Source of the DNA: JBEEJL01 sp043744215
GTDB lineage: Bacteria > Pseudomonadota > Gammaproteobacteria > Burkholderiales > JBEEJL01
DNA length: 64,000 bases
Reading direction: 5' to 3'
Assembly (NCBI GenBank): GCA_043744215.1
Contig: JAYTVC010000033.1
Location: forward strand, 1 to 64,000
The notes under the pieces: model-generated
What the model was told of the DNA's origin: nothing
Seen by the model: the letters and a program-made list of their open reading frames with translations, nothing else
Database searches by the model: none
Part shown: positions 1 to 8,688 of the stretch, in pieces
Position numbering within the stretch: the first letter of the stretch is position 1
Layout: each line of letters opens with the position of its first letter
Made by a program: the position numbers and the translations under genes

Positions 1-2
1 TG

Positions 3-689
3 GAACAAATGCAGACGGCAGCAAAAACATCGAAAGTAAAAAACATCGACGCGGCTTTTGCGGAAAATACTTTGTCGCAAAGCCTGCGCCGTTTCGACAA
101 AGGCGGCGATGCGTTTTACGACCAGATTTCTGCGCTACATAAATCCGTGCGCGGCTCCGACCCTGATGCGTCGCTGTATTGGATGATGCGCATGCTCGAT
201 GGCGGCGCGGACCCGCGCTACATCGCGCGGCGCGTGATCCGCATGGCGAGTGAGGACATCGGCCTCGCAGATCCACGCGCGTTGCGCATCACACTGGATG
301 CGGCGGAAACTTACGAGCACCTCGGCTCACCCGAAGGCGAGTTGGCGCTGGCGGAAGCGGTGCTCTATCTGGCCGTCGCGCCCAAGAGCAATGCTGCCTA
401 CGTCGCGTATAATGAAGCCCGCGCATTCATCAAGGCCGACGGCTCGCGCCCGGTGCCGGAACACATCCGCAACGCGCCGACAAAATTGATGAAAGATTTG
501 GGTTATGGCAAAGATTACCGCTACGCTCACGATGAAGGCGAAGCTTACGCGGCAGGAGAAAATTATTTTCCCGACGGCATGACAAAACAAAATTTTTACC
601 GGCCGACGGAGCGTGGATTGGAAAATAAAATTGCCGAAAAACTTTTGCACTTGCGCGAGCTGGATGCGCAAGCCAAAAAGAAAAAATAA
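3..689 (+). CDS. rarA: Replication-associated recombination protein A, C-terminal part (5' truncated by window edge)
   Basis: C-terminal about 228 residues of the RarA/MgsA (MgsA/WHIP/Mgs1-type) AAA+ ATPase, which acts at stalled replication forks. The reading frame is open to the window edge, so the first in-frame ATG at position 9 is internal. The ATPase core with Walker motifs lies outside the window. What remains is the helical tetramerisation part, with the family hallmarks YWMMRMLDGGADPRYIARR and MASEDIGLADP and the repeated NAAYVAYNEA segment. It ends in a lysine run. It lies 53 bases upstream of serS on the same strand, an order that is common in beta- and gammaproteobacteria. Confidence 0.95.
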   Translation, partial: EQMQTAAKTSKVKNIDAAFAENTLSQSLRRFDKGGDAFYDQISALHKSVRGSDPDASLYWMMRMLDGGADPRYIARRVIRMASEDIGLADPRALRITLDAAETYEHLGSPEGELALAEAVLYLAVAPKSNAAYVAYNEARAFIKADGSRPVPEHIRNAPTKLMKDLGYGKDYRYAHDEGEAYAAGENYFPDGMTKQNFYRPTERGLENKIAEKLLHLRELDAQAKKKK

Positions 690-727
690 GTTTATACAAA
701 TAAGAGTATGTTAAAAATATTGATAAT

Positions 728-740
728 AATCAAGGACTTA
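728..740 (+). repeat. Dispersed AATCAAnnnnTTA element, copy 1
   Basis: Core AATCAAGGACTTA, preceded by an AT-rich run (AATATTGATAAT). It overlaps the serS ribosome-binding region (AAGGA) three bases before the ATG. It fits the IHF consensus WATCAANNNNTTR. IHF binding is an inference. Confidence 0.5.
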
Positions 741-742
741 CA

Positions 743-2020
743 ATGTTAGATGTACAACTGCTCCGCACTGATATTGATGCCGTCGCCAAACGATTAAACA
801 CGCGTGGCTTCGCGCTCGACGTGTCGCAATTTCAATCGCTTGAAGCTGAACGCAAAATCATTCAGAAGCGTACGCAAGAGTTGCAAGCCAAGCGCAATAG
901 CGCATCCAAATTGATCGGCCAGACAAAATCGAAAGGCGAAGATGCGTCGGCCATCATGGCCGAAGTAGCGGGCCTCGGCGATGAATTGAAACAAGCCGAA
1001 GCGCAACTCGAAGCCGTGCAACAAAAACTGAGCGCCATGTTGCTGGTGATTCCCAATACGCCGCACGAATCGGTTCCCCTCGGTAAAGATGAACACGGCA
1101 ATGTGGAAGTGTCGCGCTGGGGTGCGCCGCGCACGTTTGGTTTTGCGCCGAAAGATCATGTGGATATTGGCGAAAAACTGGGCATGCTGGATTTCGAATC
1201 GGCGGTGAAACTGTCCGGTGCGCGCTTTAGTGTGATGCGCGGGCCATTGGCTCGCTTACACCGCGCGCTGGCGCAATTTATGCTCGATGTACACACAACG
1301 GAGCACGGTTACACGGAATTGTACGTGCCGTATCTGGTGAATGCCGATTCGGTGCAGGGCGTGACCAGCCTACAAAAATTTGAAGAAGATTTATTCAAGG
1401 TGGAAAAGCAGGGCTTGTATCTGATTTCCACCGCCGAAGTGCCGGTGACGAATCTGGTGCGCGACACCATCATCGACGCGAAAAACCTGCCGTTAAAGTT
1501 TGTGGCACACACGCCGTGCTTTCGCAGCGAAGCGGGCAGCTATGGCAAAGATACGCGCGGCATGATTCGCCAGCACCAGTTCGACAAAGTGGAAATCGTA
1601 CAGATTGTGCATCCGGACGAATCGCAAAAAGCGCACGAGCAACTTACCGGCCATGCAGAAGCAATTTTGCAAAAACTGGCATTGCCTTATCGCAAAATGG
1701 CGCTGTGCACCGGCGATATCGGTTTCTCGTCGGCCAAAACCTATGATCTCGAAGTGTGGTTGCCGGGTCAGCAGGCCTATCGCGAAATTTCTTCATGTAG
1801 TAATTACGAGGCGTTTCAGGCACGGCGCATGCAGGCGCGTTTTCGCAACGCGCAGGGCAAACCAGAACTGGTACATACGCTCAATGGTTCGGGTTTGGCC
1901 GTTGGGCGCACCTTGGTGGCGGTGCTGGAGAATTACCAGAACGCCGACGGTAGTGTCAGTCTTCCAGCGGCATTGAAGCCTTACTTGCCAGGCCTGGAGA
2001 AACTTTCGGCGGCGGGTTGA
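743..2020 (+). CDS. serS: Seryl-tRNA synthetase
   Basis: Class II aminoacyl-tRNA synthetase that charges tRNA-Ser (and tRNA-Sec) with serine. It is 425 residues, the normal length. The N-terminal antiparallel coiled-coil arm covers roughly residues 30-100. The catalytic core shows the TAEVP motif, motif 2 (FRSEAGS then GKDTRGMIRQHQFDKVE) and motif 3 (NGSGLAVGRTLVAVLEN). The ATG follows an AAGGA sequence with normal spacing. The 3' end overlaps the convergent mltF gene by 65 bases, so both C-termini are encoded on opposite strands of one segment. Confidence 0.99.
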   Translation: MLDVQLLRTDIDAVAKRLNTRGFALDVSQFQSLEAERKIIQKRTQELQAKRNSASKLIGQTKSKGEDASAIMAEVAGLGDELKQAEAQLEAVQQKLSAMLLVIPNTPHESVPLGKDEHGNVEVSRWGAPRTFGFAPKDHVDIGEKLGMLDFESAVKLSGARFSVMRGPLARLHRALAQFMLDVHTTEHGYTELYVPYLVNADSVQGVTSLQKFEEDLFKVEKQGLYLISTAEVPVTNLVRDTIIDAKNLPLKFVAHTPCFRSEAGSYGKDTRGMIRQHQFDKVEIVQIVHPDESQKAHEQLTGHAEAILQKLALPYRKMALCTGDIGFSSAKTYDLEVWLPGQQAYREISSCSNYEAFQARRMQARFRNAQGKPELVHTLNGSGLAVGRTLVAVLENYQNADGSVSLPAALKPYLPGLEKLSAAG

Positions 2021-3449
2021 TGACGGTAAGTATCGCCGTGCGCGGATCGGTTTTGCGTGGTTTGCCCGTGTTGTCGTTGTCCGCTTCAAGCAAGCGCTGG
2101 TACGGTTTTTCCAGCCGTTTGAGAATGTCGTAATAGTTGCGGATATTCTCCACAAAAAATACGGCTTCACCGCCGCGCCCGTAACCGTGTTTGAGCGTCT
2201 TGTAGTGGCGCGGACTTGAAATGGCGGGTAAGGTGAGCTTTACATCCAGCCACGCGTCAGGGCTGCGCTTTTCACGTTGCGTGAGTATGCGCGCGTCTTC
2301 CAGATGACCCAATCCTTGATTGTAGGCCGCCAGTGCCAACCAGGTGAGATCAGGCTCGGCAATGCGCGAGGGCAGGCCGGCTTCTTTCAGCATCAATAAA
2401 TATTCCGCACCCGCGAGAATACTTTGCCGCGCATCCAGGCGATCAGTGACTTTCATGCGGTCAGCCGTTTCTTCCGTCAGCATCATGATGCCGCGCACGC
2501 CGGTGTATGAAGTGGCATACGGATCCCAATGGCTTTCCTGATAGGCAATGGCGGCGAGCAAGCGCCAGTCGATGCCGGTGCGCTGCTCAGCTTGCCAGAA
2601 ATATTGCTTATAGCGCGGCAATAATGTGCGGCTGCGCTCTATGAGACCCGTGATGTCCTCGTTTTTGAGCTGGCGCACATGGCCGTAATAGCGGTCGATG
2701 AGGCGCTGCAACTTTCCGTCGGCGCGCATGGTTTCCAGGAACGCATTTATTTTTGGCAGCAGATCATATTCGTCTTTCAGCGGCGCAGCCCAGGCTACAG
2801 GCAAGGGCTTGCCAAGATCAAACACGGCGTCGATGTCGGGGAAAAAATTCCGCGACAGGTCGAACAAATGCGATTCGCCCACGGCTGCATCGATCTCGCC
2901 GTTTTCGAGTTTTTGCATCAAATCATCTTCGCTCTGATCTTTCGCTTCGCGCCACAGCAGGGCGGGAAATTCATTTTTCAGATTGAGCATGCCGCCGGCC
3001 GCGCTGCCGTTTGGCGCAACTTCGATCCGGGTGCCCATCAGTTGTTCGGGTTTACGCGGCGTGTCGTCATCGGCGCGCGCGAGCACTTGCAGGTTGGTGG
3101 TTTGATACGGCGATGAAAACCGTGCGATTTTTTCGCGCTGAGGCGTCACCGTGAAAGCAGCAGCAGCGAGATGACCGCGCCCCGCATTGAGTGCCGATAA
3201 AATTTCTTCGGCGCGATTAAGCACTTCAAAACGTAGCGGAACATGAAGGTAGCGCGCGAGCTCCTGTGCCAGATCATGGTCCAGGCCGCGCATATTGCCG
3301 CTTGCGTCTTCAAAATAAGTGGCGGGGCTGTTGACGGTGAGGACAACAAGTTCGGTTAGAATTTTAGGCGGCGTGGGTTCAGGCGGAGCCGAGTTTAGGC
3401 TACATGCGCTAATGACAACAATCAAAATAAAAAAAATAATCCAGCGCAT
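1956..3449 (-). CDS. mltF: Membrane-bound lytic murein transglycosylase F
   Basis: Peptidoglycan-cleaving lytic transglycosylase, 497 residues, probably an outer-membrane lipoprotein. I start it at the ATG at 3449, which gives MRWIIFF, a hydrophobic stretch and the lipobox ISAC (lipidated Cys16). The open frame continues about 100 codons upstream without family similarity. Residues about 35-260 form a periplasmic solute-binding-like domain. Residues about 280-420 form the SLT domain, with the putative catalytic Glu305 in AIAYQESHWDP and the later AAYNQGLGH motif. The gene is divergent from ispD and runs tail-to-tail into serS with a 65-base overlap. Confidence 0.93.
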   Translation of the reverse strand: MRWIIFFILIVVISACSLNSAPPEPTPPKILTELVVLTVNSPATYFEDASGNMRGLDHDLAQELARYLHVPLRFEVLNRAEEILSALNAGRGHLAAAAFTVTPQREKIARFSSPYQTTNLQVLARADDDTPRKPEQLMGTRIEVAPNGSAAGGMLNLKNEFPALLWREAKDQSEDDLMQKLENGEIDAAVGESHLFDLSRNFFPDIDAVFDLGKPLPVAWAAPLKDEYDLLPKINAFLETMRADGKLQRLIDRYYGHVRQLKNEDITGLIERSRTLLPRYKQYFWQAEQRTGIDWRLLAAIAYQESHWDPYATSYTGVRGIMMLTEETADRMKVTDRLDARQSILAGAEYLLMLKEAGLPSRIAEPDLTWLALAAYNQGLGHLEDARILTQREKRSPDAWLDVKLTLPAISSPRHYKTLKHGYGRGGEAVFFVENIRNYYDILKRLEKPYQRLLEADNDNTGKPRKTDPRTAILTVINPPPKVSPGLASKASMPLED

Positions 3450-3674
3450 GAGTAAGATAGCAGCGATAGTTGAAGTGAATTGCTTATTGGTGCGCTCTCT
3501 GCAAAAAACAATTACAAATTCAGTTTGTACAAATTGCGCGGGCTTGTCTAATTTATTTATCGGCTCGGTTTGCACAAAGTTTTTTCTGTCAAGTGGCCTG
3601 CCATGCAAGCGCGGCAGCTTGCTGCAAAGTGCGCTTGCGCTGATAATACTGGTTGCCGATACAAAATAAAATTC

Positions 3675-4361
3675 ATGACCTACCAAACCGTTGCAATCAT
3701 TCCCGCCGCCGGCAAAGGCACGCGCCTCGGTGAATCTACCCCCAAGCAATATGTGCAGCTTAACGGCAAACCCATGCTGTATTACGCGTTGCTTACATTA
3801 TGCACCGTGAAAAATATTGACCATGTGTTTGTGGTGATAGATGCGCGCGATCAGTTTTGGGGCCAACACGATTGGCCGCAATTCCACGACAGGCTCTCCG
3901 TGTTGCGTTGTGGCGGCCCCAGCCGTGCCCAATCAGTGTTGAACGGCTTACATGCCATAGCCGGGCAAGTCGGCGATGATACCTGGACGCTGGTGCACGA
4001 CGCCGCGCGCCCCGGCCTGCAAACGGCAGACGTGAATCGGCTCATCAAAGAATTGGCCCATGACGAAGTAGGCGGCCTGCTTGCGCTGCCGTTGCCCGAT
4101 ACCTTGAAGCAGTCGGATAACAGGCAACGCGTCATGACGACTATCCCGCGCGAAGATTTGTGGCTCGCGCAAACGCCGCAAATGTTCCGTTACGGTTTGC
4201 TCAAACGCGCCATGCAGGCGCTGCCAACCGATGCCACAACGGACGAAGCGCAAGCCGTTGAAGCGCTAGGATTGAAACCGAAACTCGTGCATGGCAGCGC
4301 GAGCAATTTCAAAGTGACATATCCGGGAGATATTGCGTTAATGTTAAAATTTCTCAAATAA
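3675..4361 (+). CDS. ispD: 2-C-methyl-D-erythritol 4-phosphate cytidylyltransferase
   Basis: Third step of the MEP isoprenoid pathway: transfers CMP from CTP to methylerythritol phosphate. It has 228 residues, with the nucleotide-binding motif IIPAAGKGTRLG at the N-terminus, then VHDAARP and the DEAQAVE region near the C-terminus. The start at 3675 (MTYQTVAIIPAAG) matches the family. The longer frame from 3570 adds 35 residues without similarity. No good Shine-Dalgarno sequence precedes this ATG. It is followed 50 bases later by ispF, the usual partner. Confidence 0.97.
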   Translation: MTYQTVAIIPAAGKGTRLGESTPKQYVQLNGKPMLYYALLTLCTVKNIDHVFVVIDARDQFWGQHDWPQFHDRLSVLRCGGPSRAQSVLNGLHAIAGQVGDDTWTLVHDAARPGLQTADVNRLIKELAHDEVGGLLALPLPDTLKQSDNRQRVMTTIPREDLWLAQTPQMFRYGLLKRAMQALPTDATTDEAQAVEALGLKPKLVHGSASNFKVTYPGDIALMLKFLK

Positions 4362-4373
4362 ATCAAATGGTTA
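4361..4373 (+). repeat. Dispersed AATCAAnnnnTTA element, copy 2
   Basis: Core AATCAAATGGTTA, starting on the last base of the ispD stop codon and filling the short ispD-ispF gap. Upstream TTCTCAAATA is a weaker match to the extended consensus. Confidence 0.5.
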
Positions 4374-4411
4374 TATAATATATTGTGTGATAGACAAAAT
4401 AGGAAAATTTT

Positions 4412-4885
4412 ATGAGAATCGGTAATGGCTTTGACGTACACGCATTGGTTGTTGGCAGAAAATTAATCATCGGCGGCGTAGAAATTCCCTTCGAAAAAGG
4501 TTTGCTCGGCCATTCTGATGCTGACGTGTTGCTGCATGCGATATGCGATGCGCTGCTAGGCTCCTGTGCGCTCGGCGACATCGGCAAACACTTTCCCGAT
4601 TCCGATCCGCGTTACAAAGGCATCGATAGCCGAAGATTACTGCGCGAAGTTGGCGCGCTGATTAAAAAAACCAATCACCGCATTGTCAACATCGACGCCA
4701 CCATCATCGCCCAGGCACCGAAAATGGCACCGCATATTTCCGCCATGGTCGCCAATATCGCGGAAGATTTGGACATGCCCCCGTCACACGTCAGCGTCAA
4801 AGCCACGACGACCGAGCATCTAGGCCTCACCGGCAGAGGTGAAGGCATCGCCGCGCAGGCTGTGTGCTTGCTGGAAGCGGATTAA
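4412..4885 (+). CDS. ispF: 2-C-methyl-D-erythritol 2,4-cyclodiphosphate synthase
   Basis: Fifth step of the MEP pathway: forms the cyclic diphosphate with loss of CMP. The 157-residue length is typical for this trimeric metal-dependent enzyme. It shows the metal-binding DVH near the N-terminus (GNGFDVHAL), GHSDADVLLHAICDALLG, the IGKHFPDSDP motif and the C-terminal KATTTEHLGLTGRGEGIAAQA. It is probably cotranscribed with ispD. The ATG follows AGGA with acceptable spacing. Confidence 0.98.
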   Translation: MRIGNGFDVHALVVGRKLIIGGVEIPFEKGLLGHSDADVLLHAICDALLGSCALGDIGKHFPDSDPRYKGIDSRRLLREVGALIKKTNHRIVNIDATIIAQAPKMAPHISAMVANIAEDLDMPPSHVSVKATTTEHLGLTGRGEGIAAQAVCLLEAD

Positions 4886-5012
4886 ACCGGACAAACACTA
4901 GGCCGTTCGTGGTGCGCTTGTTGAATCATGAATGGCTTCGCCCGACAAAATTTTTGGAAATATCCGCAAAGGATTGTCGACCTACCCGAGAAGCCATGAA
5001 CAACTGATCATC

Positions 5013-5522
5013 ATGCCCCTACTCTTCTTCGCCCTCTGGCCGGATGAATTTCTGCAACAGCCATTAGCCACCCTGGCTCAAACACTCCGAGCCCAATGCG
5101 GAGCTAAGCTGGTCGACGAAAAAAACATTCATCTCACCCTTGCATTCCTCGGGGAAGTCGACGCATCAAACATTGCAAGGATGATTGAAGCCGCGGCCAC
5201 GATAAAACTAAAATCATTTCCGCTTCAGCTCAATCAACTCGGCAGTTTTCACCGAAGTAAAGTCGCGTGGATCGCACCTACCGAAACACCGCCTGAATTG
5301 TTGTCGCTGGTGAGCGATCTACACGACAAATTGCGAGCGGAAAATTTCACCTTCGACACAAAACCTTTTGTGCCGCACATTACGTTGCTGCGTAAAACGC
5401 ATTCGCTGGAAACGACGAAGCTGGAAAAAGCAATAAGCTGGAACGTGCGCGCATTCGCCCTCGTGCGCTCGTATTCGGAGGAGCGCGGTGTGCGCTACGA
5501 AGTGATCAGGAAATTTTTGTAG
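5013..5522 (+). CDS. thpR: RNA 2',3'-cyclic phosphodiesterase (2H family, LigT/ThpR)
   Basis: Member of the 2H phosphoesterase superfamily. It carries two HxTx motifs: HLTL (after DEKNI) and HITL (after KPFVP), which form the catalytic pair. The preferred start at 5013 (MPLLFFALWPDE) gives 169 residues, the family length. The frame also has an ATG at 4932 that would add 27 residues without similarity, and no convincing Shine-Dalgarno sequence separates the two. It is probably the last gene of the ispD-ispF group. Confidence 0.9.
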   Translation: MPLLFFALWPDEFLQQPLATLAQTLRAQCGAKLVDEKNIHLTLAFLGEVDASNIARMIEAAATIKLKSFPLQLNQLGSFHRSKVAWIAPTETPPELLSLVSDLHDKLRAENFTFDTKPFVPHITLLRKTHSLETTKLEKAISWNVRAFALVRSYSEERGVRYEVIRKFL

Positions 5523-5576
5523 TGTGCGCCGAGATTTGCTGTCGTACTTTGTGGTGAGAGTCGAGGCAAAGCTGAG

Positions 5577-5648
5577 TAGGTTGGGGTGAAGCATGAATCC
5601 CAATATTATATTTACAACAAGCCGTTGGGGTTCGTTCCTCACCCCAAC
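5577..5648. repeat. Intergenic repeat with GTTGGGGT/ACCCCAAC arms
   Basis: GTAGGTTGGGGTGAA at 5577-5591 faces TTCCTCACCCCAAC at 5635-5648, and a second GTTGGGGTTCG lies inside at 5624-5634. It could form a long hairpin between the convergent thpR and the next gene. It resembles the GTTGGGGT-type intergenic repeats of many proteobacterial genomes. Confidence 0.55.
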
Positions 5649-5659
5649 ATTTTCTCATT

Positions 5660-6058
5660 TCATTCGGCTGCTACAAACTCCGAAAATGTGGATAGTGGGC
5701 GTCCGTGAGGTCGGGAGAATGCTTCAATCTGAATGCCGAATGAATTTTCAAGCGTAGTCGCTGTAATCGTGCACCAATCGTGCGCACCGCCGCGCAAGTC
5801 GGCCACGTCGCCTTCGCGTAATTCAAAAAATTCGCTGGGCGCAATTTTGATTTGCGGTTGCTCTTTTGCTGTGGAGTTCTTTTGGGTAATGCGTTGTAGC
5901 GCATCATGGTAATGGTCGCGCATAAATACTTGCACGCCGGCTTCAGATTTTTTTACTTTTACTACCCAGCAGCTATAGCCGGCATTAGCCGATAGGGTTG
6001 CAACGGCGAGCGCCAGTCCGATAGCCAAATTGCGAAGTAGTGATAAATAATTTTGCAT
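5660..6058 (-). CDS. Hypothetical secreted protein
   Basis: 132 residues from the ATG at 6058 (MQNYLSLLRNLAIGLALAVATLSANA), a typical Sec signal peptide probably cleaved after ANA. The open frame extends to 6211, but that extension is encoded by intergenic repeat DNA and breaks the signal peptide, so I reject it. The mature part is small and mixed, with two cysteines: one just after the cleavage site (GYSCWV) and one in HDWCTIT. They could pair in the periplasm. I do not recognise a family. Confidence 0.7.
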   Translation of the reverse strand: MQNYLSLLRNLAIGLALAVATLSANAGYSCWVVKVKKSEAGVQVFMRDHYHDALQRITQKNSTAKEQPQIKIAPSEFFELREGDVADLRGGAHDWCTITATTLENSFGIQIEAFSRPHGRPLSTFSEFVAAE

Positions 6059-6392
6059 GGATTTGTCAGGATGGGTTGAGCGATATCGAGACCCATCGCG
6101 CGTTGATTTACGAGCCACATGGTGGGCAGTGCCCACCCTACGACGACTGTAGGCGTAGGATGGGCAAAGCGATAGCGTGCCCATCATCAAAACAAAAATG
6201 CTTTTGAACAAAATATTCTTTGACGTGTTATTGATTTGCTTTTGACGTTCGTCGCCTTTCGTTGGTTACTTTTTTGGCGAAGCAAAAAAGTGACTTGCCG
6301 CCGGGCAACCCCCGGCAAGGTATTGAAGACCGCTGAAGCTCAAAGCTCCTCAACCCATCTGGCGTACGTTTGTTCAACCCGCCTTGCGTTAG
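6059..6392. repeat. Gene-free stretch made of palindromic intergenic repeats
   Basis: It holds GATGGGTTGAG...GACCCATC at 6070-6097, GGTGGGCAGTGCCCACC at 6121-6137, GTAGGATGGGCAAAGCGATAGCGTGCCCATC at about 6155-6185, and the imperfect hairpin GTTACTTTTTT/AAAAAAGTGAC at about 6265-6293, a sequence type seen repeatedly in proteobacterial spacers. No convincing gene is seen. Confidence 0.6.
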
Positions 6393-7097
6393 CTATTTTA
6401 TTTGCTCGGCAATTTTTGTGGCTGTCATTCTATGGCTGTTCAAAATACCTTCAATAGCTTCGTCGGCATTACGCATCAACAAGTCAAAGGAGCCAAAACG
6501 ATATTTTTTGTTATAGCCGACGTCGTAAATGTCTTTATGGCTCTTTCCGTAACCCGATTTGAATATTCTGTAGTAAAGCACTTGTTTGCTGCGGGCATCC
6601 ACCAACTTGGCCCCGACCTGTATCCAGGGTTCATATTCGGTGGAATGCAGCGGGGAGGCATAACCGGTAACGTCAAACCATACGTGCAAAATTGCGTCAA
6701 CATCGGTTTCAATAAGGGAGTAATCCACACTTTTTTCATCGGCTGAAAATTTGGTGTTTTGATTTTCCAGGTAGCTAACTTCAATTCCTTTTTTAAGAAA
6801 TTCTTCTTTAATTTTTGCAGACATCAATGGGCCCATCAAAATCTTCCGCTCGTTTATTGCGAGCTGGAGGATTTTTGAGTTTGTTTCTCTGGCTGAGCCT
6901 CTTCCAAAATTACGATCACCTTCGTTCATGACGCTGATGTCTTGGGATTCATTCACCTTCAGCAATGCAATTTTTTTTATTTTTGCGCCCGCAGCTTTAT
7001 CAAGATCCACTTTCTCTGGCGAAACGCAAGCTGTTAGTGCCACAGAGGCAATGATCAAAATAATGCGAGAGAAAATGGGCAAGATGTTTGTCGGCAT
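6393..7097 (-). CDS. Hypothetical lipoprotein
   Basis: 234 residues. A signal peptide with lipobox ALTAC (Cys24) marks it as a lipoprotein, and the following SPEK gives no inner-membrane retention Asp at +2. The mature part is charged and soluble. It contains KIKKIALLKVNESQDISVM and later IQVGAKLVDARSKQVLYYRIF, which resembles lipoproteins that report on bulk envelope components. I cannot assign a named family. Base composition is visibly more AT-rich than its neighbours, which may mean horizontal origin. It is flanked by repeat DNA. Confidence 0.75.
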   Translation of the reverse strand: MPTNILPIFSRIILIIASVALTACVSPEKVDLDKAAGAKIKKIALLKVNESQDISVMNEGDRNFGRGSARETNSKILQLAINERKILMGPLMSAKIKEEFLKKGIEVSYLENQNTKFSADEKSVDYSLIETDVDAILHVWFDVTGYASPLHSTEYEPWIQVGAKLVDARSKQVLYYRIFKSGYGKSHKDIYDVGYNKKYRFGSFDLLMRNADEAIEGILNSHRMTATKIAEQIK

Positions 7098-7186
7098 TTT
7101 AATTTTTATGCGGAATGCATTGCAAATGAAGTCTTGATTGTCTGCCTAGCGCCAGACAAATATTTGATAAAACGGGATGAAACCAA

Positions 7187-8479
7187 TTACCGGTTCAACC
7201 GAACCAACAAATCGCTGGTCCATGACAAACGCTCTACCAGGGTGTGCAGGAATTCTTTGTTAAAACGCAACTGGCAGCCTTCGGTCAGTTGCTCAAGCAA
7301 GTGCGCCTGGATTTTCAGCACGCTCACTTCGCTGACCGATTGCACCGACGCTGTGCGCGCAGGATGGGCGTTGTTGAGGGTAGACATTTCGCCGAAGCAG
7401 TCGCCGGCTTTGAGCACGTTGATGAGTTGGCCGCCTTTGGTGACTTTGACCTGGCCGCGCACCATGATGTAGAAAGCGTAGCCAAGGTCGCCTTCGATAA
7501 TCAGGTTTTGTTCGCGGGAATACATTTCCCATGCGCCCATGCGCAGCACTTCCCACAACTCCGAATCCTTGAAATTGCGGAAGAATCGCAGTTGACGCAG
7601 GGTGTTGAATTTTTCGACCGAGCTGATTTCCTGATTGACCTTTTCCATTTGCGGGAAGGTGTCGGCCAGTTCCTTGGCCATGTCGAACCAGGTTTTGTAG
7701 CGGACCTTGAGATCTTTCGACATCGCCTTTTTGACAATGTCGAGCACGGGCTGCGGCACATCGGGGCGAAAATCGGTGAGAGGAATCGGGTCTTCGGTAA
7801 GCACTTTGTTGATCATGCCCACACTGTTCACCGCATCGTAGGGCAGGCGGCCGGCGAGCAATTCGTACATCATTACGCCGAGCGAATAAATGTCGCTTTG
7901 CACGTTGGCTGGCGCTTCGTTGATTTGCTCCGGCGACATATACGCGGGCGAGCCGAGAAAGCCACCGATTTGCGTTTGCACCGCGTGCGAAATGTGCGCG
8001 GTGCCGAAGTCCGAAATTTTAATATCGTCGCGATCGTCGAGCAGAATGTTCGCGGGCTTGATGTCGCGGTGGATGATGCCGTTCTGGAATGCGTAGTCGA
8101 GCGCGCGTGCGCATTTGAATGTCACCAGCACGGCTTGGCGAATCGGCAGCAGGTTCGCGGTATTGCAGAATTTTTTCAGCGAACCGCCCGCCACGTATTC
8201 CATGACGATGTAGTGATCATCGCCTTCCACCACCGCGTCGAGCACGCCGACGATATTGGGGTGGTTGAGTTTACCGGCGAGTGAGGCTTCGTTCAGGAAC
8301 AGTTTTTGAAAACGGTCGCGGGTTTCCGGGTCTTCGGCTTCTTCGAAGTGGGCGAGCTTGAGGGCAACTTTGCGTTTGTTAAACGAATCTTCAGACAAAT
8401 ACACAATCGCGGACGAGCCGCGACCCAGTTCGCTGATGACAGTATATTTACCGATTTTTTCTGGTTGTTGAAAGGCCAC
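7187..8479 (-). CDS. Serine/threonine protein kinase with C-terminal cyclic-nucleotide-binding domain
   Basis: 430 residues, GTG start, no clear Shine-Dalgarno. The N-terminal Hanks-type kinase has the glycine loop ELGRGSSAIVY (17-27), lysine 41 (VALKLAH), catalytic HRDIKPAN (137-144), DFG (157-159) and the APE-equivalent SPEQ. Residues about 296-400 form a cNMP-binding (CAP/cyclic-nucleotide channel type) domain, with a phosphate-binding cassette around FGEMSTLNNAHPARTAS (Glu364, Arg375). There is no transmembrane helix, so it is cytoplasmic. The architecture suggests a kinase gated by a cyclic nucleotide, which is inference. A regulator gene lies just downstream of its promoter side. Confidence 0.93.
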   Translation of the reverse strand: MAFQQPEKIGKYTVISELGRGSSAIVYLSEDSFNKRKVALKLAHFEEAEDPETRDRFQKLFLNEASLAGKLNHPNIVGVLDAVVEGDDHYIVMEYVAGGSLKKFCNTANLLPIRQAVLVTFKCARALDYAFQNGIIHRDIKPANILLDDRDDIKISDFGTAHISHAVQTQIGGFLGSPAYMSPEQINEAPANVQSDIYSLGVMMYELLAGRLPYDAVNSVGMINKVLTEDPIPLTDFRPDVPQPVLDIVKKAMSKDLKVRYKTWFDMAKELADTFPQMEKVNQEISSVEKFNTLRQLRFFRNFKDSELWEVLRMGAWEMYSREQNLIIEGDLGYAFYIMVRGQVKVTKGGQLINVLKAGDCFGEMSTLNNAHPARTASVQSVSEVSVLKIQAHLLEQLTEGCQLRFNKEFLHTLVERLSWTSDLLVRLNR

Positions 8480-8688
8480 GAGTATTGGTCGTCAAATAAA
8501 AAATAATAATGGGGTAAACCCTGTAGACGAATCTTACCGGATTTATCACCTCATTTGTGTGATATGTTGCACAAATCATTGAGGAATAAGGGGTTTTGTA
8601 TCGGGCAAATACTGTTTTTTTTGCTTTTACTGCGGGGGGGCTTTGAAGGGGCCGGTCACAAATCGGCGGAGACGACGGTATTGCAGCG

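Noticed and set aside
7244..8284. Long plus-strand open frame of 346 codons antisense to the kinase gene
   Set aside because: It is the mirror of the kinase coding sequence, has no ribosome-binding site and no family motif; His-rich translation is typical of such shadows.
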